A stretch of 64,000 nucleotides of DNA from Phoenix dactylifera (GCF_009389715.1 NC_052395.1:5852812-5916811), one strand, 5' to 3'; shown: positions 10,482 through 21,058, counted from the stretch's first letter. Numbers and translations are program-made. Notes: generated from the sequence alone by a model not told the origin.

Positions 10482-12101
10482 CCTCCGTCGTAGACTGCGG
10501 CGCCGCCGGCTTGGAGGAGTTGCTGCGGCTGCAGCTGGAGTTCTTTCTGGCGGCGGAGCTCGAGGACCTTACGGTGGGAGTTGGAGTGCTTGGAGAGCAC
10601 GAAGGTGGGGCTCGCCGCTGGCCGATACTCCGGCACGAGCCGGCCGGACTTGTAGCGGACCCCGCAAGCGTTGCACAGCGTCTTGGGGCCCATCGGTCCC
10701 GTCCGCCATTGCGGCGTCTTCTCGGTGGCGCAGTGGAGGCACTTCCGCCCGTCCGGCGCCGGCGCCACCGCGGGTCCCGCCGACGGGTCCTTCTTCTTCG
10801 CCGGCTTCGCCGCCGCCTTCTTCTCGGAGAAGTTTCCCGCCGGCACGATCAGCCCCGACTCCGCCGACGAAGCCGTCGTCGTCGGAGACAACTCCGGGAG
10901 CCTCGACGACCAGCTAGAAGGGGCAGCGCGGGACCGCTTGCTTCGGGCCTTGCCAGGGACGGGTGCCTCGGCCCGGACGAGGGCGGGCTGGGCAGCGCAG
11001 CCGGCGGCACCGTCGCCGGCAGTGGCGGAAACCTCCGCCGCGTTCTCCGACGCGGGGGAGGAGGACTTGATTCCAGAGATGAGTTGCAGCTTCTGGAGGT
11101 CTTCGCTGGAGAAGGACTCCTCCACGAAATTGGAGAGCCATTCGAGCTCGGCTATTTCCTCGTACTGTGGACAAAAATGATAAAAACAATTAGAATTGGG
11201 AAGCTTTCCCTTCATCTAACTTTCCTTTTCTGGACAGTCCGAAAACCCCCGAATTCTATTTCCGAGAAGATGCTGCAGCCGGGTGTTTCCTTTCCTTCCT
11301 TCCTCTTCTTGCAGTTTAGTGCGTTTTTCGTCGTTTTTTTTTTGTTCGAATTAAAACTGAATTGAATTAAGACAAGGAAGGGAAGAATTGCACTAATTTA
11401 AAAAATTTCCCGGTAATTTAATACTCAGAGACAACGGTTTCCTATAAATTAAGAAAAGTACATCATAAAGGATTTAAAATTTAAAATTGGCCAATCCAGA
11501 GAAAAAGTGATCACCTAAATTTTTTAAAAAAGTCGAGGAAATAAAGAATAAGGAGGCAATGATACATATAAACTACTACAATTTGGGGAAAAATCGTATT
11601 TTTCGTAAAAACAATCTGTTCTTTTGCTTGGAAAATTACTATAAAGTATGAATTAAAGACAAAAGGAGAAATAAACAGTGATTATGAAAACAGAAATGGG
11701 GAAATTTATCAGAAAAACTTAATTTATGGTTCCGGGCCTGCGGCCTGTCGGGGCGGAGGTGGAATTACCGGCTCGTAGAGATCGCCAGAGAGTCTGGCGT
11801 CGGCGAAGCTCCGGCAAACGAGGTCACGGGCGAAATGCGGGTCAGAGCCGGAGAATGAGTTGCTGCAGCTGTCCACGGCGGTGACGGTGGAGGAGTCCGT
11901 GGAGTTCCCAGCCACGGGGTCGAAGCCTGCGTCATCCCCTCCGACCGCCATCCCGACCTTGTCCTCCTCCTCGTTCGAGAAGTCCAGAAGCTCCTCCACC
12001 ATGAAATGCTCCCCCCCTCCGCTGCCGGCCTTCTTCTCCGGCGCGAATTGGGGGGTCCCCGCCCTGTAGTAACCTCCATGCAAGTACTCCGGCGCCTCCA
12101 T
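10403..12101 (-). CDS. GATA-type zinc-finger transcription factor (GATA9/12-like), two exons
   Basis: Exon 1 is 12101-11769 and exon 2 is 11164-10403; the intron has a GT donor (CCG|GTAATT) and an AG acceptor (CCACAG|TACGAG), both phase 0. The joined protein is 364 residues. It starts [12 protein letters not shown], has an acidic [14 protein letters not shown] segment, and reads [21 protein letters not shown] across the junction, a hallmark of subfamily I plant GATA factors. A basic GKARSKRSR patch (about 182-190) is a likely nuclear signal. The finger is C-x2-C-x18-C-x2-C (Cys 253, 256, 275, 278) with [20 protein letters not shown], and should bind WGATAR sites. An Ala/Asp run precedes the conserved C-terminal [12 protein letters not shown]. 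Plant class I GATA factors act in light, nitrogen and growth control. The closest paralogue cannot be fixed by eye. Confidence 0.95.
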
Positions 12102-12280
12102 CAGAGCTCCACAGAGCCTAAATCAGGGTAAGGGTTTCCGCTACTTCGATCAAAGAAGACGAAAAGTGAGAAGAGGGAGAGAGAGAAGAGTGGGGGTTTA
12201 TTTGAAGGTCAGAGGCGGACAGCTGAAATGAGGGAAGGATTCGGAGGAGAAGATAAAGCGAAAGGTAGGGTGAAATAAAA

Positions 12281-12287
12281 TTATATA
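12281..12287 (-). promoter_or_regulatory. Probable TATA box of the GATA gene
   Basis: The minus strand reads CGGTATATAATTTTAT, with TATATAA about 180 bases upstream of the start codon. It is followed by a CT-rich stretch (CTCTCTCTCCCTCTT, 12176-12192) typical of plant 5' UTRs. Confidence 0.55.
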
Positions 12288-13032
12288 CCGCCGAGAAAAG
12301 AAAAAGGCCATGCTTCACCTCCCGGGAAAACCCCTCATATACTGCGGCTCCTTTTTCCTAACGCCCCTCCGTTTTGACTCAATTTATACGCTCCCTCGCA
12401 CCCAATCGCGTGATCAAATCGGACGGTTCGTCATGGGCGAATAGAATTTGAAATGATGACCTTGTCCTTGTCTTAAACTACACGAATTTCCCGGTTTAGC
12501 GCTCTAATAAGTAATAAGTGCTCAGGATCTAAGAGAGGAGAGTTATATATTAGGGTAAAATTAAGGAGGGGCCGTCTCGGGAATGCAATTAAAATTTGGG
12601 TCGGTGTCCAGGGATCGCATGGTAACCGTAATTTGCCACGAACTGGTATTTAATTAAGTAAAGATGAAGTTACTCCGCCATTGATCCATCTGTAATTGAT
12701 TAAATTAACAAAAATAAGGAGAAAAAAATAATTCCAATTTGTTTTCAATTCAACTCTCCTTAGGAATCGATCTATCAGCGCTTGTCGCTGCGACTCGTGC
12801 ATTGGCATCCAAGTTTACAGCCGGAATCCTCTGCGCCCTTTTTTTTGTTGCTGTTATTTTCCCTCTCCCCGTGAGTTGCTTTTTCTTTTTTGTTTTTAAT
12901 TATTATTTATTATTTTTAATCACTCGTTTCATCTACTCCCGCTTCCATCCGGGCCTTTTAAAATTCGGTATCCCACGTTTAAGCACGGCGGTTACAGCTA
13001 AACCCTGATTAATCCAATGACCCTAATCTCGC

Positions 13033-13875
13033 CACGTGTAACTCCGCAGGAGACTCTGTCGGGTTGAATTAATCAATCAATTAGCCGATTAATTAAACAG
13101 TTTATTTTAACTTTGCACGCCGCGGGGCGCTTGGTCCACCTAGGTCGGGGCCGGGGAAAATGGTCGGCGAGCAGAGCGGGCTTACCGTCGGATTCTCGTC
13201 TTCCCATACGTGTCGCGCATCCGGAAGCCGGCAGTGAAGGGCGCTGGGGCGGGACTTCGTCATATGGGCCCGGGTCCCACGTCTCTGATCCCTACGTGTA
13301 GCGCGACGTAGAGGGGTACAATATGACGTCTCAATTTTTTTATTCTTTTCCTCGGGATCCTTTCGGTGTACTCGTTCAGAACGAAGCAAATAGTACGAAT
13401 CAACGGAGGTGGTCGTTGATCAAAGTTTATGATTCGAATTAACGGTGGTGATTCTGAAGGGGGTGTGATGGGTCTTTCGTCACCTTTTTATTTTTGCTTG
13501 GATTAAAAGGAAAGGCTGGGAAAAGAGATTGGCGTTGCTTGGCGTGGAGTTTCTTTTTCTGTTTCCAGGTGGGTCCTGCTCTTGTATGGCTTTTTTTAAT
13601 CTTTTATTATAATTGAGCCAGGGCCGGGGATGGGGGGATTAATAAGTGGGCGGTGGGCCCTCGTGGAGCACGTGATGGGGTGTCAGCGATCATGTGGCGC
13701 GGCCCCTGGGTCTGCGCCAAAAGCCCAAGACGAGCGGTGGTCAATTTACACGTGGCCGGATGCGATTGCGTCTCGCGCCTCTTCTTTAGTTGCTTCTCCG
13801 CACGTGCTTCGTGGGCTCCGCCCACGAGCCCCCGGGGTTCCCTCTCACGTCATCGAGTCACGCCGAGGACACGTG
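13033..13875. promoter_or_regulatory. Cluster of G-box (CACGTG) motifs
   Basis: Perfect CACGTG hexamers occur at 13033, 13669, 13749, 13801 and 13870, with further ACGT cores (ACGTGT near 13194 and 13292, ACGTCAT near 13847). G-boxes bind bZIP and bHLH (PIF/MYC) factors in plants. The cluster lies 0.9-1.8 kb upstream of the GATA gene's start, in GC-rich DNA with no gene of its own. Four of the five hexamers lie within about 210 bases. Function is inferred. Confidence 0.5.
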
Positions 13876-13942
13876 AGACATCCTTTGAAGAAGCCGGGTG
13901 GGCAAAATTGTCTTTTGGTGGCAATGCAAGAGCTTATTGGTC

Positions 13943-14773
13943 GGGTGGTTCTATATACACCCCCCCCCTATTGCTCAGGACACCCCCCAAAAATTAAAAA
14001 AAAAATAAATACTCTCTACACCCCCCATTTGCTAAGGACACCCCTAAAAAATTAAAAATTCCTAAATTACCCCCCACCCTTCCCACCCCCTCACCTAAAT
14101 TGCTCTCTACACCCCCCAAACCCCCCCCCCACCCCGCTCTTCCCCTCCAAAACACCCGCCGGCTTCTCCCTTCCGCCCAAAAAACCTCGCCTCAAGCACC
14201 TCCCCGGCCATCTCCCGAGCAACGAGCACCTCGCCGGCGGAGGAGGAGGGGGGAGGCGGAGGAGGAGGACGGGGAGGCGGGGGGAGGCGGAGGGGGAGGT
14301 GGGGGATGGGGAGGAGGAGGAAGGAGGACGGGGAGGTGGGGGAAGAGGGTGAGAGGAGGTGGCGGAGGAGGAGGGGGGAGGCGGAGGAGGTGGAGGGGAG
14401 GTGGAGGGGAGGAGGGGGGGAGGTGGGGGATGGGGAGGAGGAGGAAGGAGGACGGGGAGGTGGGGGATGGGGAGGAGGAGGAAGGAGGACGGGGAGGTGG
14501 GGGAAGAGGAGTGAGAGGAGGTGGCGGAGGAGGAGGGGGGAGGCGGAGGAGGAGGACGGGGAGGTGGAGGGGGAGGTGGAGGGGAGGACGGGGAGGTGGA
14601 GGGGAGGAGGGGGGGAGGTGGGGGATGGGGAGGAGGAGGAAGGAGGAAGGGGGGGTGTACTGAGAAAATTTCAAGGGCAATATAGTAATTACACTAAAGG
14701 TTAGTTTGGGTATTTTTTTTTTGGTTTTTGGGGGGTGTCCTGAGCAATAGGGGGGGTGTATATAGAACTACCC
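13943..14773. mobile_element. Non-autonomous Mutator-like element (copy 1)
   Basis: The termini are GGGTGGTTCTATATACACC at the left and, inverted, GGGTAGTTCTATATACACC at the right; the similarity runs inward over CCCCCCTATTGCTCAGGACACCCCCCAAAAA. A perfect 9-bp direct repeat TTATTGGTC flanks it at 13934-13942 and 14774-14782, which is diagnostic for MULEs. There is no transposase. The inside is a pyrimidine/C-rich left part, then a G/purine-rich array. It shares its outer ~150-200 bases on each side with copy 2 next door. Confidence 0.9.
14238..14652 (+). repeat. G-rich purine tandem array inside MULE copy 1
   Basis: Irregular repeats of GGAGGAGGAGG, GGGGAGGTGGGGGATGGGGA and GAGGAGGAAGGAGGACGGGG fill about 415 bases. 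Almost every base on the plus strand is a purine, mostly G in runs of 3-7. Such DNA can form G-quadruplexes or triplex (H-DNA). The open frames here (for example a Gly/Arg-rich one) are composition artefacts. Confidence 0.85.
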
Positions 14774-14800
14774 TTATTGGTCCGATAACACGAGGACTAG

Positions 14801-15676
14801 GGGTGGTTCTATATACGCCCCCCCTATTGCTCAGACACCCCCCAAAAATTAAAAAAAAATTAAATACTCTCTACACCCCCCCATTTGCTAAGGACACCCC
14901 TAAAAAATTAAAAATTCCTAAATTACCCCCCACCCTCCCCACCCCCTCACCTAAATTGCTCTCTACACCCCCCAAACCCCCCCCACCCCGCTCTTCCCCT
15001 CCAAAACACCTCGCCAACGCCCAAAACCCCCCCGTTCCTCCTTCTCCCTCTCGTCGCCGGCATTCTCCCGATCTCCGACCACCTCGCCGGCTTCTCCCGG
15101 AACCACCTCGCCGGCTTCTCCCGAAATTTTTTTTTTCACGGTTCGTGCTCCGTTCGGCACTGGATCGCCGAACAAAAGGCTTCTGTTCGGCTGAACAGTG
15201 CCGGACAGAAGCCTTCTGTTCGGCACTGTGCAGCCGAACATATCTGTTCGGTTGAGGGTTGCCGAACAGAAGGCTTCTGTTCGGCACTGTTCAGCCGAAC
15301 AGAAGCCTTTTGTTCGGCGATCCAGTGCCGAACGGAGCACGAACCGTGAAAAAAAAAAAATTTCGAAACAAGGTGGAACACGTACCTTTGTGGCCGATTC
15401 TTCGTCCCAAATCACTAGTTGCTTGTCCATGCTTCGAATGGGGCTTAAATCTCCTTCAAAGATCGCCTAAACGATGTAAATGGATCGAGGGGTTTAAGGG
15501 GGGTTTGAGGGGTGTTTTTTTTTTTCTTTTCAAAACGAAACGGAGGAGGAGGAAGGGGGGTGTATGAGAAAATTTCAAGGGCAATATGGTAATTACACTA
15601 AAGGTTAGTTTGGGTATTTTATTTTGGTTTTTGGGGGGTGTCCTTAGCAATAGGGGGGGTGTATATAGAACCACCC
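14801..15676. mobile_element. Non-autonomous Mutator-like element (copy 2), possible Pack-MULE
   Basis: It has the same termini as copy 1 (GGGTGGTTCTATATACGCC at the left; the right end mirrors it, ending GAACCACCC at 15676). The flanking 9-mers GAGGACTAG (14792-14800) and GAGGACTAC (15677-15685) match at 8 of 9 positions. The inside differs from copy 1: it contains a long hairpin (15122-15365) and, to its right on the minus strand, an exon-like start (ATG at 15430, MDKQLVIWDEESATK, then a GTACGT donor-like site), possibly captured from a host gene. No transposase is present. Confidence 0.85.
15122..15365. repeat. Long near-perfect inverted repeat (hairpin) inside MULE copy 2
   Basis: The left arm (15122 to about 15226) and right arm (about 15258-15365) are reverse complements over roughly 100 bases with one or two differences, around a ~30-base centre. 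Each arm itself carries repeats of GTTCGGC / GCCGAAC and GAACAGAAGCC / GGCTTCTGTTC, so smaller hairpins nest inside. The outer ends are CGAAATTTTTTTTTT and its complement. If transcribed it would give a long double-stranded RNA. Confidence 0.92.
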
Positions 15677-15685
15677 GAGGACTAC

Positions 15686-16828
15686 CGGCTATGAATAACT
15701 CTTCTTTCCGAAACTGCCCTTCTCTTCAAGACTTCGTCTAGTGATGGATTCCTCTCTCTCTAGCAACTAGCAACTAGCAACTTGTCATGCTAGAGACCAC
15801 GAAAAGGAAAAATTAATTGTTGGATCGGATCCATGACTAAGCTAGTTGATCAGTCCAATCACAAACAAACACGACCAAGCTTGAAGAAAGTAAAAAAAAA
15901 AAAAGAAAAAAAAAAGTGTCGGGTTGCTTTATGGTTGGATCTGTCCACCAATTTAGAGATGGACCTGGTCCGACTAAAATTTCTCAATGAAAGGAGGGTA
16001 TCAAATGACTTGCTAACTGCATTGCATGTGTAACAAGAGACTAGAGTCTCCCCAATCAAAATCTTGTTCCCATTCTAGCCAACAAGTTCTTCATAATTTA
16101 ATAACTTTGCTGGGTTGCAGAGCATATTATCATGTGAGGCTGCTCTTGTGAGCTGATCCTTTGGATCACCGACATTCCGAGCAAGTCGTTCCTGCATGAG
16201 GCCCCTCTAAGGAGCAGCTCCTTTAGTCCTTTTAATCTCTTCTGTGCGATTGTGTTTGATGCAGAGAGATGAGAAATTCTCTTGGTTGTTCTAATTATCG
16301 CATTGTACGGCAGCTTCTATGATGTTGCCTCCAGTGATTATTTTCCAAGTTTTTGTATCCATGTCAGTTCAGGACAGTTTGGCATCCAGAAGCGACAATT
16401 TTTTTTTTTTTTTTTGTGGATTGTTGATGAGGGAAAAATATTTTGAGTTCCAGTCCAGATTTTGTCTGCTCAATATTTGGTGTGATAGGTAAGTCTAACC
16501 ATGGGGCCAAACCTGTCACGGAGGGCCCCAGTCTCTTTCGATGAATCCTCTTTTTTTTTTTTTTCTTCCTTTCCTTTTCATTTACACCTGAAAAAATTAA
16601 GTGGGGTGCGTGATTTCTTGAATTTACCTGCGAAACAAGTATTTTGGAAGAAAATTGGCATGTAAAAGGTTAAAAAACTTGGTCCAATTAAAATACTGAG
16701 CATAACAGATTGAGATAGAAGTCTCGGAATCCTTTAAGTATTTTATTAGACATCTAAGGGATTTAACAAGATCTCACACAGTCAAGGCCTTTTCGAAAGC
16801 ATCAACTGGAATCCTACTTTGCTACTAA
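15686..16828. other. Intergenic, no gene seen
   Basis: Contains A- and T-tracts (around 15890-15915, 16400-16418 and 16550-16564) and no convincing coding region or structured element. Confidence 0.5.
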
Positions 16829-17108
16829 GGATGTATTTAGTTCGCGATCAGAATCAGAATCAAAAGAAATTAAAACAAAAATTAAAATAATCATATTTTC
16901 TGATGCATTTAGTTCGTGACTGGATTCAGAATCGGAATGAAATTTGAATACTGGGTGAAAGTTTGAATTAGACTTTAGGGGATTGGGGTATTTCTATTTC
17001 CATGGAATCAAAATGGGAATGTTATTCCTTCCCACCAAACAACTGGAATGAGAGTCATTCATTCACATTTTCATTTCAAAGCCCAATGTCCTCCAACCAA
17101 ATATACCC
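16829..17108. mobile_element. Tourist-like (PIF/Harbinger) MITE
   Basis: A 280-base block begins GGATGTATTTAGTTCG and ends CCAACCAAATATACCC, whose complement is GGGTATATTTGGTTGG, so the ends are imperfect inverted repeats. TAA lies directly outside on both sides (16826-16828 and 17109-17111), the TSD used by PIF/Harbinger MITEs. Inside, a second copy of the left end (GATGCATTTAGTTCGTGA, near 16902) indicates an internal duplication of about 73 bases. Confidence 0.72.
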
Positions 17109-17111
17109 TAA

Positions 17112-18202
17112 ATCTTGCGACATCTCGTTTTGAATTATTTGAAGGCTGTCTTTTGTATGCAAGTTTTTACCAATAAGTTTTAAAGAAAGGTTTTTCTTCT
17201 TAATAATTAGGCATGATGCCTTGAGACAATTTTCACATGAAATCCAACCATTATACTTTCAACCAAGATTCTTTGTAGTGTGGCCCGTGTACCACAGAGT
17301 ATTGTATATTCCTAGATAGCCATCATCAAGAAATGGATAGCCATCAAACAATGCCCACCATGCATGACACGACATGCGTTCGTGGACTGTTTTGTTTGAT
17401 AGCCATGTATCTTCTGATGGTTGTCATCTATGATTGCACAACATTTTGTGGTGCCATATGCATACCATAAAGGATCTGTATTCTTGCACTTAGGACTCAA
17501 TTGATTCATGGGAAGAATTTTTTTCATTAGAATTTTTTTTCTTCTGAGAAGCTGATTTCTGAGAATATGATGCCTTATAAAATAGTTTTGACATGTTTGG
17601 ATGACTATAGAAAAGTGGTACATTTCAGAGTAACTTATGTTTGGTTGAGCATCTAATTTTCTAGAAAAGTTGTGCAAAATATCTATTATATCCTTAATAA
17701 AGGAAAAGATTTTATCTATAGATTTTGATAGCTTAAGGATAGTTTTGGAAAAAAAAATTCAATTTCCAACTAGCGAGAAAGTAGCTTTTCTATGTCCCTC
17801 ATAGATTTTTTTCTATAAAGTATTAAAATCTTATTTCCATGGAAATACTACTTTCTTATCTATTTTTTTTTTTAAAACTCCAATCAAATAAGAAGTCTTT
17901 TTCATTTTTTCATTGACTACAATTTTTTTCCTTTCTTTTTCTGCGAACCACATGAGTCCTTAGACTCTCCTGGTAACCGTTTCTTTTTCTTCATTTTTGT
18001 TGAAAGTTTATCATAGTGGCTCTACAAACACTAATACTTTCCACAAATACGCTCCCTTTAGATCTATGACAACCAACATATGCCTTTCTTCGTTGTTTTT
18101 ACTCTTACAATATGTGATCTCCTAACTAATCTTAAGATATCTTAATCCTCTAAATGGATATCTTTCCAAGTATTGATAGTGCATGAGGTCCGTGTTTTAG
18201 AG
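17112..18202. other. Intergenic AT-rich DNA, no gene seen
   Basis: Only short frames interrupted by homopolymer runs are seen; nothing recognisable. Confidence 0.5.
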
Positions 18203-18207
18203 CTTAA

Positions 18208-18869
18208 TGTTGGAGAAATATTGCCTAGAAATTGATATATCATTATTTTATAAAAGAATAATTCACTAAAATGAATTTAAAAAATTGAAAAAAGCTTGCC
18301 TGGATCGAAGCATGTGATATACACTGCCTTAAGAATGTGATTCGCCCCCTATGTGCGAGTTTGCGGCGATCTCGTCCCCAAGATACAACAACCCGGCTCA
18401 GCTCGATCCTCCTTTAGCGAGCACAATTGCTGGAGAAGCTTGACCCGATCGATTCCTTCAGTTGCCTAAAAAATAAAAGAAGATAGAAAGTAGAAAGTAG
18501 AAAAATAAAAGAACTTTGTGTGTGAAAGAAACTCTTGGAAGACAGAGTATCAATAAAAAAGAGAGAAAGAGAGATTGAATTTTATAAGAATTAATCCTAA
18601 AGAAGTCTATTTATAGACTCTATTCGGAAAACCGATGTAGCGTTTCCGAAAATGCGATATTTCAGAAACATTGCATCCCTACGGAAACCAAAACCAACGT
18701 TCTTTTTTCATATGTTATTTTTAGAAGAGTCGCACCTCTTCTGAAAGAAGTGTCTAAAGAAAAGTATAAGAGCTTTATCGTATATTTTAAAACATCTAAA
18801 ATTTAAGGGATAAAGCTGGTATATTTATTTTTTAAAATTATTTTTTTAAAAAAAATTAAAACTCCAACA
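18208..18869 (-). mobile_element. Solo LTR with 5-bp TSD
   Basis: A 662-base block is bounded by TGTTGGAG and CTCCAACA. CTTAA occurs directly outside both ends (18203-18207 and 18870-18874), the 5-bp TSD made by LTR retrotransposon integrase. Nothing internal is present, so it is a solo LTR left by recombination. A TATAAATAG motif on the minus strand near 18610 suggests minus orientation. Superfamily unknown. Confidence 0.82.
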
Positions 18870-19453
18870 CTTAATGCATATATCATACATACAACTTAAA
18901 TTTATAGATAATGGCAAACAAATTTCTACTAAAAAAGGCATGATCTAAATGTACTCGTGACAATGTTCACTAGCATTAGCTAGACATTTGGCTTCTCCAT
19001 TAGCCCCTATCTAAACATGTGTAACTATTATCATGTCAAACAAGCTTGTTACACTGTAAACATCGGACATGATGGATTTTATGATCAAAAGCACTTGCTT
19101 TGGAGATCCGTTAGTTAATCTGTGCCTGAAAAACATGCTTATTTCTTTTTTTTAATGGCTAAACAATCAATTGCTTGCACTTTCTAGCCATATGATAAAA
19201 GCCATTATGGATGACATCACAGATATGGTCATGTTGGATTGCTGAAAGGCACTTGGACAGGAATCCAATTTTTCTGATGCTTCTAACGGTTTGTTTGGAT
19301 GATTGAGCTGAAAACTCTATTAGATTCGTAGATAAAGCCAGAATAACCAGCAAAATCAAGAATTACATACTAAGCGAGAGATGTAGGTACACCTCAAAAT
19401 CATGCCATTATCCTAACCTAGAATCTTTACAGGCAAGAAATGCTGATGATTAG

Positions 19454-19978
19454 TGATGGGGGAAATATTGAACACCCTGACCTCGGACCTGACCGACCTC
19501 TCTGTCTGCGAATGTAAACCAAGATGAACAACTTCGGCTCCGACTGAGGAGTCGCCCCAACAACTGACAACTATGTCAGTCCGTGATCATGGCAACCCCA
19601 TATCCCGCACCAGACCTGCACTGCACTCTTCTCACACGAACTGACCCTCACGCCACAGCCATACCATCAGCCGTTGCCCGACGTTATTGCACGTCATGTC
19701 GGTACAGGTAACGACAAGGTTGGCTCTCCTATATAAGAGGAACAATCCAGAGACCTGAGGTACGCAATACGCTACCATTCTTACAGAGTCGTCACTCTGC
19801 TGAAATCTCTTTCTTTCATACTGTTGCCTCGTTGTTCTGACTTAGACATCAAAGGGTCCGCCACCGAAAATCTTCTAGCAAGTGGACTTCTTACAAACCG
19901 TCCGTCAGCGTCTAACGTCTAAATCAATCTGCTCAATTCGTCTCTAGCGGACGTCAGAGTCCGAATACGGTGGCAACA
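19454..19978 (+). mobile_element. Solo LTR with 5-bp TSD, second family
   Basis: A 525-base block starts TGATGGGGGAAATATTG and ends GGTGGCAACA. The 5-mer ATTAG flanks it on both sides (19449-19453 and 19979-19983). A TCCTATATAAGAGG box at about 19728 suggests plus orientation. Its composition and TGATGGGGG start recall Ty3-gypsy LTRs, but no coding part exists to prove it. It differs from the solo LTR at 18208 and from the Ty3-gypsy LTR at 2804. Confidence 0.85.
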
Positions 19979-19983
19979 ATTAG

Positions 19984-20779
19984 GTTGGATGCTTATTGAT
20001 GTATCTCGACCACTATCTTGTGCAACATCTTTTCGCCACCAACCAATAAATGGTGCATCACTTGTTTGGCTGTTTCACACGAGACCTTTCCATAGACCAT
20101 GGTTCCTGTCATTCCCTCTCAAGGGAGCTTTGAGTGATTCACCAAATCCCTCGTCCAACCCAACTGTTCCAAGGAAAAGAAAACCGCCTGTCTTGCATTG
20201 ATATCATATCCATAATCCTCCTTAAGTACCACCTGAGATTGGATAAAGATATGCGGCCCCCACTATGTTCCCCGGAAGATAACATTTGACCTAGAATTTG
20301 AGGGAAATAACCCATAGGAAGCTTGGTCCTGAAAACTGCTGCAATTATCTATGAATTGGCTTCAACCTTTGTTTGCAAACGCTGAGAGATAATGATGAGG
20401 AGAGCAGAGCATTTTAATCATTTTACATATGTCTTATTTTTTCTTCTTCTTTTTTTGAGATACACCAATATGTAGTTGATTTCAACTACTTACACATCTT
20501 ACATGATGAAAACTTAATTCTTCATTCCTCCCTATCAACTTCTTGCAGATGCACAAGAGCTAACATTCCTTGCATTTGGAAACCAGCACAAAGTTCTTTC
20601 TGTCGTTTTTGTTATGCACAAGTTTGAACCCCAACTCCATCATCTTTTTCTTCCATTTTGTCTATAGTCCTCGTTGGAAGGGCTTTACAAGGCTTAGGTC
20701 GCTAGGTTGTATCCCAATGCTGGCACTTTTCATCGAGGTGGGCCTTGCTTAAATCTCGCAGAAGTCATCTCGTATCGTG
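19984..20779. other. Intergenic, no gene supported
   Basis: Short frames only. The right part may belong to the upstream body of the LINE remnant that follows, but I cannot show it. Confidence 0.4.
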
Positions 20780-21058
20780 GTGTGCATTTAGAGGACATCA
20801 GTTGATTACTGCAGGAGTATGCTATTTTTCAGATTGGCCACATATTCCGGAAGACAAACAGAGCTGCTGACTGGGTCGCCTCATTTGCTGCTCATCATTC
20901 TAAAAAGATTCTTTGGATATGCAATGTACCTATCCCTCTACTGTTGTGGAGTATTTTATCACCTGACTCTGTAGGCAATGCTCACGCGAGATTAGTGTAA
21001 GCGGCCGGTTTACACCCATGCCCCCCCCCCCCCCCCCCCCCCCCCACAAAAAAAAGAA
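20780..21058 (+). mobile_element. LINE 3' end (RNase H tail), truncated
   Basis: The plus strand encodes IGHIFRKTNRAADWVASFA, the end of the RNase H domain found at the C-terminus of plant L1-type LINEs, then a short 3' UTR with GCGAGATTAGTGTAAGCGGCC. The tail is odd: 25 consecutive C bases (21021-21045) followed by an A/G-rich run. The same 3' UTR text recurs in the LINE copy at 38790-39406 (GCGAGATCAGTGTGAGCAGCC), so both belong to one family. Only the last few hundred bases remain. Confidence 0.75.

Noticed and set aside
10376-11365. Plus-strand 329-residue frame opposite the GATA gene
   Set aside because: Antisense shadow of GC-rich exon 2; the zinc finger is encoded on the minus strand.
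14100-14704. Long open frames on both strands (up to 187 residues, Gly/Arg/Glu-rich or Pro/Leu-rich)
   Set aside because: They arise from the purine-only composition of the G-rich array inside the MULE; no start context, domain or relative is evident.
17300-18200. Possible MITE or gene remnant
   Set aside because: No inverted ends, TSD or protein similarity could be found.
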